The notes beneath the pieces were generated by a model that ran no database searches, had not been told where the DNA came from, and saw nothing but the letters and a program-made list of their open reading frames with translations. This document shows, in pieces, positions 60,852 through 64,000 of a DNA stretch of 64,000 bases. The position numbers and the translations under genes were made by a program. Each line of letters starts with the position of its first letter. Position 1 is the stretch's first letter. Source of the DNA: Streptomyces sp. NBC_01341 (GTDB lineage Bacteria > Actinomycetota > Actinomycetes > Streptomycetales > Streptomycetaceae); assembly GCF_035946055.1 (NCBI RefSeq), contig NZ_CP108364.1:5208001-5272000 (forward strand). Reading direction: 5' to 3'.

Positions 60852-61019
60852 TCAGGCCGCCGCGCTGCCACCCCCTTCGGCAGGACGGCGGTGGCGGCCG
60901 CGCGGCTGCGCGGCGGCGTTCTCCGCCGACGCGCCCCCTCGGTGCTTTCCGGAGCCGTCGTCGCCCTGCCCCGCACCCTGCGGACGCGTCTGGCTCATGT
61001 CGGTTCGGTCCTCGGACAT
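60852..61019 (-). CDS. 55-residue hypothetical protein
   Basis: The frame opens with ATG at 61019 (GGGGTGAAG about 8 nt upstream) and an alternative ATG seven codons in, and ends at TGA 60852-60854. The sequence is MSEDRTDMSQTRPQGAGQ, then DDGSGKHRGGASAEN and QPRGRHRRPAEGGGSAAA: a charged, disordered protein with two (K/R)HR motifs and no hydrophobic segment. The DGSGKHRG-to-GRHRRPAEGG pattern resembles short Streptomyces hypothetical proteins I remember. Function unknown. Confidence 0.6.
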   Translation of the reverse strand: MSEDRTDMSQTRPQGAGQGDDGSGKHRGGASAENAAAQPRGRHRRPAEGGGSAAA

Positions 61020-61153
61020 CTGGGAACTTCACCCCGTATAAATCGCCTGCATGTACATCGCGGACCCGCCTCCGCAGGCACGGTCACCGCAGTCGGCTGT
61101 CCGCGCGTACGGCTGCGCAGCCCGGGCCGGAGTGTACGGGCCGGCCCGGACCG

Positions 61154-62641
61154 TCAGCCGGCCGTCGTGCTGCCCGTGAGCGGGGCCTGACCGAGCGGGA
61201 CGGGTTTGCACACTCCAGGAGGCGCGGGCGCCGCGGACGGTTGCGCTCCGGTCGTGATCAGCTGAGGCGGTTCCTCCGCCGGGGCCTGTGCCACCGCCAC
61301 TCCGCAGGGCGCCCCGGGCTGCGCGTACGGCAGGTGCAGCGTCCCCTCCCGGCTCCAGAACCCGGCGCCGGCCAGCCAGCCCTCCGGAGCCGCGACGTGA
61401 TGCATCCGCCGTCCGGCCGGGCGCCAGAGCCCCACCCAACTGCCGCCCGGGCCGTCGAGCCGCAGGGCGACCGCGCAGTTCTCCGGCATCAGCATCTGAC
61501 CGGGCTGCACGGCGATCGGCGTCACGGCCACGTCCGCCGGGTGCAGGCACTCGGGGAAGCGCACCGGCAGGCAACTGCCCAGCACCCCCCAGCCGAGACG
61601 GTCGTGGCCGGGCGCGTCGGAGCGGATCAGCAGCAGTCCGCTGTCCGCGTCCGCGAGCAGCAGCCGGTCGTCGCTGTCCGGTGCGATCTGCAGCAGCGGT
61701 GTCACCTCCCCGCCCCGCTCCAGGTCGACGGCGACGGCCTTCACCGGCCCGCCGCCGGGCAGTTGCCGGTCCAGGGCCAGGAGCCGTCCCTCACGGTCCA
61801 GCCACGCGCCGCCCGAACAGCGTCCCGCCACGTCCGCGACGTGCTCGGGGCCGAAGGGTCCGCCCGCCACCAGCCAGACGCCGGTGGACCGGTCGCCCGG
61901 CACCAGGGCGTAGGCGCTCATGCCGTCCGGAGGCGGGGGGAGCAGGGTGAGGTCCTCGCATTCGAGGGCGCCCAGGGGCACTTCACCGGTCGCGGGGCCC
62001 GTCGGGTAGAGCAGCGAGAAGGTGTGCCGGTCCGCCACCCGGCGCCGGATGAGGACCCGCCCGTCCGAGAGCGGCAGCACGTCGGAGTCCGCCTCCTCCG
62101 GCTGCCCGAGGGGCAGCGGGACGGCGTAGGGCTCGGGACCGAGGGTCCAGCGCTCGGGGAACCAGGCCGGGTCCGCCGCCTCCGTGTCGGCCGCCGTGAG
62201 GCGTGCGGCGTACGAGCGGTCGGCGGCGATGGTGAGCACCGGCGGGACCGCGCGCGGGGGCGCCTCGACCGCCTCCGCCTTCCCGCCCGGGGGGCCGGGC
62301 GGGAAGGCCGGCACCGGAGGTACCGGGGGACGGGGCGGGACGGGCTCTTCCGCGGACGTGTCCGGGACACCCCGGCCGTCCGGTCCGGCGGGCGCGGCGT
62401 TCCCGACGAGGCGGGCGTACGCAGCGGACCCGACGGCCGGTCCTGGCTTGTCCCCGTCGCCCGGACCGTCGTCGGACGCGCCCACTCTGAGTGGATCCGC
62501 GCCCTCGTCGGACGTACCCGCGGCGCGGGGTGTCTCCGACGCGGCCGGCGCGGCCGCTTCCACGGGCCCGGGTCCGGGTTCCGTCGTCGCGGCGGCACGG
62601 GCGGCCCCCGCGGTGTTGATCTCGATGGCACAGGCAGTCAT
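61154..62641 (-). CDS. beta-rich hypothetical protein (propeller-like)
   Basis: 495 residues from ATG 62641, with GGAGGTGA 7 nt upstream. The first 130 residues are Pro/Ala/Gly/Glu-rich and disordered. The rest is a run of strands about 40-50 residues apart (DVLPLSDGRVLIRRRVAD, VWLVAGGPFGPEH, GGAWLDREGRLLALDRQ, DRLLLADADSGLLLIRSD, GSWVGLWRPAGRRMHHVA), resembling a beta-propeller. There is no signal peptide. It is upstream of and divergent from the siderophore-binding gene, but a functional link is not shown. Confidence 0.6.
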   Translation of the reverse strand: MTACAIEINTAGAARAAATTEPGPGPVEAAAPAASETPRAAGTSDEGADPLRVGASDDGPGDGDKPGPAVGSAAYARLVGNAAPAGPDGRGVPDTSAEEPVPPRPPVPPVPAFPPGPPGGKAEAVEAPPRAVPPVLTIAADRSYAARLTAADTEAADPAWFPERWTLGPEPYAVPLPLGQPEEADSDVLPLSDGRVLIRRRVADRHTFSLLYPTGPATGEVPLGALECEDLTLLPPPPDGMSAYALVPGDRSTGVWLVAGGPFGPEHVADVAGRCSGGAWLDREGRLLALDRQLPGGGPVKAVAVDLERGGEVTPLLQIAPDSDDRLLLADADSGLLLIRSDAPGHDRLGWGVLGSCLPVRFPECLHPADVAVTPIAVQPGQMLMPENCAVALRLDGPGGSWVGLWRPAGRRMHHVAAPEGWLAGAGFWSREGTLHLPYAQPGAPCGVAVAQAPAEEPPQLITTGAQPSAAPAPPGVCKPVPLGQAPLTGSTTAG

Positions 62642-62779
62642 GGCTCGGTCACCTCCGGCAACCGAAGCTAGGTTTCGCGCCCCCGCCGGACAACACGAGC
62701 CCCAGCACTTCACACATAAGGGTGCCGATGTTCGTATTCGCCTGCGAACACGGGTGTCGCCGTGCTTTCGCAGGGGGTC

Positions 62780-62798
62780 TAAGGTTAGGCATTCCTAA
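62780..62798. promoter_or_regulatory. DmdR/IdeR-type iron box
   Basis: TAAGGTTAGGCATTCCTAA agrees with the actinobacterial iron box TTAGGTTAGGCTAACCTAA at 15 of 19 positions, including both outer half-sites. It lies 35 nt upstream of the siderophore-binding lipoprotein start, in the usual promoter position. Repression under iron-rich conditions is expected. Confidence 0.88.
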
Positions 62799-62833
62799 GT
62801 ATTCTTTGTGCACGTCCCGAACTGGAGCACACC

Positions 62834-63871
62834 ATGTCCTTCGGACGCCGCGGCACCGCCGCTGCCTGTCTCGCGGTCGCCGCCGCACTCACCCTCTCGG
62901 CGTGCGGAGCTGATGATTCCGGCGGCTCCGCCGCCGGTGACGCGGGTGCCGACAAGAAGGCCGCCGTCGCCACGGGCGGCAAGGACTTCGGGGACGCGGC
63001 GAAGAAGACCGCCGGCTACGGCACGGACGCCGGGGAGGGCGTGTTCCCGCGCACCCTCACCCATGCCATGGGGAAGACGAAGCTCGCGTCGAAGCCCCAG
63101 CGCGTGGTCGTGCTGGACGTCGGTGAGTTCGACAACGTTGTCTCACTCGGTGTGAAGCCCGTCGGCTACGCCCCTTCGGAAGGGGACGCGGCCATCCCGT
63201 CCTACCTGAAGAAGGAGGCAGGGAACCCCGTCAGCGTCGGGACCATCAACAGCCTCAACCTGGAGGCCATCGCCGGCCTGAAGCCGGACCTGATCCTCGG
63301 CAGCCAGCTGCGCGCGGCCGACAAGTACGACGAGCTGTCCAAGATCGCCCCCACCGTGTTCTCCATCCGACCGGGCTTCACCTGGAAGGAGAACTACCTC
63401 CTTAACGCCGCAGCGCTCGACAGGACCGCGAAGGCGAAGTCCGAGCTCGCCGCCTACGAGGCGAAGGCGGACAAGCTCGGTGAGGACATCGGCCCCGACA
63501 AGCCGACCGTCTCCATGGTCCGCTACCTGCCGGACAAGATCCGCCTCTACGCCAAGGACTCCTTCATCGGCACGATCCTCCAGGACGTCGGCATCCCGCG
63601 GCCGAAGAACCAGCAGATCGACGACCTGGCGGCGGAGATCAGCCCCGAGAACATCGACCAGGCCGACGCCGACTGGATCTTCACCGGGGTCTACGGCGAC
63701 GCCAAGGCCACCAAGCGCGACACCGCCCGCGCCAACCCGCTGTGGAAGAACCTCGCCGCGGTCAAGGCGGGTCACGCCAAGGACGTCTCCGACGAGACCT
63801 GGTACCTCGGCCTGGGCGTCAGCTCCGCGAATCTCGTCCTCGACGACCTGCGCGCCGACCTCGTCAAGTAG
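62834..63871 (+). CDS. iron-siderophore-binding lipoprotein
   Basis: 345 residues. Lipoprotein signal with lipobox LSAC (Cys at about 24: LAVAAALTLSAC). The mature protein is a class III (FecB/FepB-like) binding fold: RTLTHAMGKTKLASKPQRVVVLDVGEFDNVVSLGVKPVGYAP (first lobe) and NLEAIAGLKPDLILGSQL, DELSKIAPTVFSIRPGFTW, YLPDKIRLYAKDSFIGTILQDVGIPRP (second lobe). It delivers a ferric siderophore to an ABC permease that lies outside the window or elsewhere. The iron box upstream supports iron control. Confidence 0.93.
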   Translation: MSFGRRGTAAACLAVAAALTLSACGADDSGGSAAGDAGADKKAAVATGGKDFGDAAKKTAGYGTDAGEGVFPRTLTHAMGKTKLASKPQRVVVLDVGEFDNVVSLGVKPVGYAPSEGDAAIPSYLKKEAGNPVSVGTINSLNLEAIAGLKPDLILGSQLRAADKYDELSKIAPTVFSIRPGFTWKENYLLNAAALDRTAKAKSELAAYEAKADKLGEDIGPDKPTVSMVRYLPDKIRLYAKDSFIGTILQDVGIPRPKNQQIDDLAAEISPENIDQADADWIFTGVYGDAKATKRDTARANPLWKNLAAVKAGHAKDVSDETWYLGLGVSSANLVLDDLRADLVK

Positions 63872-64000
63872 CGGGCCGAGCGGCGAGGCGAGTAACGATT
63901 CGTGACGCGCCGCCGTTCCGCTCGCACGAGCCCCGGCGGCCAGGGGCGGCGGGGCACGGGGGGCAGGTAGCCTTTCCCCCGTGCCCCGTCTGTCTGAAGT

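Noticed and set aside
60677..60976. 99-codon minus-strand open frame
   Set aside because: It overlaps the better-supported 55-residue gene in another frame and has an Arg/Pro/Thr-rich shadow composition.

Overview
The window is high-GC actinobacterial chromosome, almost certainly Streptomyces. Codons are strongly GC3-biased, GTG starts are common, many gene pairs overlap by GTGA or ATGA, and the families present are typical of the genus (SCO2322-like, DUF5336, DUF2277, mycothiol-dependent isomerase, CdaR/PucR and KstR regulators, a DmdR-type iron box). About 65 protein genes, one tRNA and several strong terminators can be supported. Most of it looks like core or conserved chromosome. The exception is about 6.5-8.8 kb, just after a tRNA-Val gene, which looks like decayed accessory DNA.

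Layout. 1-2.9 kb: the 3' end of a very large protein with three repeat modules and a single cysteine (lonely-Cys type). 3-6.2 kb: an FmdB-type zinc ribbon, a DUF4383 membrane protein, a coiled-coil protein and a DUF4097 lipoprotein. 6.4-8.8 kb: tRNA-Val(UAC), its terminator, non-coding DNA, a small membrane protein, a ComJ-like protein and a frameshifted DUF1963-like gene. 8.86-12.0 kb: a likely polymorphic toxin (membrane region, Flp-pilin-like helix, long spacer, C-terminal PD-(D/E)xK-like nuclease) with a translationally coupled candidate immunity gene. 12.2-23.1 kb: small membrane proteins, a flavoprotein, DUF1254/DUF1214 protein, DUF2277, DedA, DoxX, PhoD phosphatase, secreted HNH nuclease, HAD hydrolase and a peptidoglycan-binding protein. 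23.2-28.2 kb: a drug exporter with a winged-helix tail, a GNAT enzyme and a GT87-PAP2 fusion.

28.2-34.0 kb is the most interesting block. A cobalamin riboswitch precedes a coupled operon of an alpha-toroid surface protein, an SCO2322-family surface protein, EcfT, a double-ATPase EcfA and an ECF S component. The pair of surface proteins resembles the two domains of vertebrate intrinsic factor/transcobalamin split into two genes, so the operon is probably a corrinoid capture and uptake system. 34.7-39.2 kb is a polyhydroxybutyrate-use locus (secreted depolymerase, 3-hydroxybutyrate dehydrogenase, PucR/CdaR regulator). 39.3-44.9 kb is a complete liv-type ABC operon with a coupled alpha/beta hydrolase. 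45-49 kb holds a KstR-like repressor, an exact KstR operator and a divergent operon for a glycosyltransferase, a methyltransferase and an alpha-toroid protein.

49-64 kb: small membrane and lipoprotein genes, a mycothiol-dependent isomerase-like enzyme, DUF5336, an N-acetylmuramoyl-alanine amidase, a methyltransferase, two divergent drug exporters, a two-component system next to an ABC exporter, a 55-residue gene, a beta-propeller-like hypothetical protein, and an iron-box-controlled siderophore-binding lipoprotein. Function calls come from reading motifs by eye; no database search was run.
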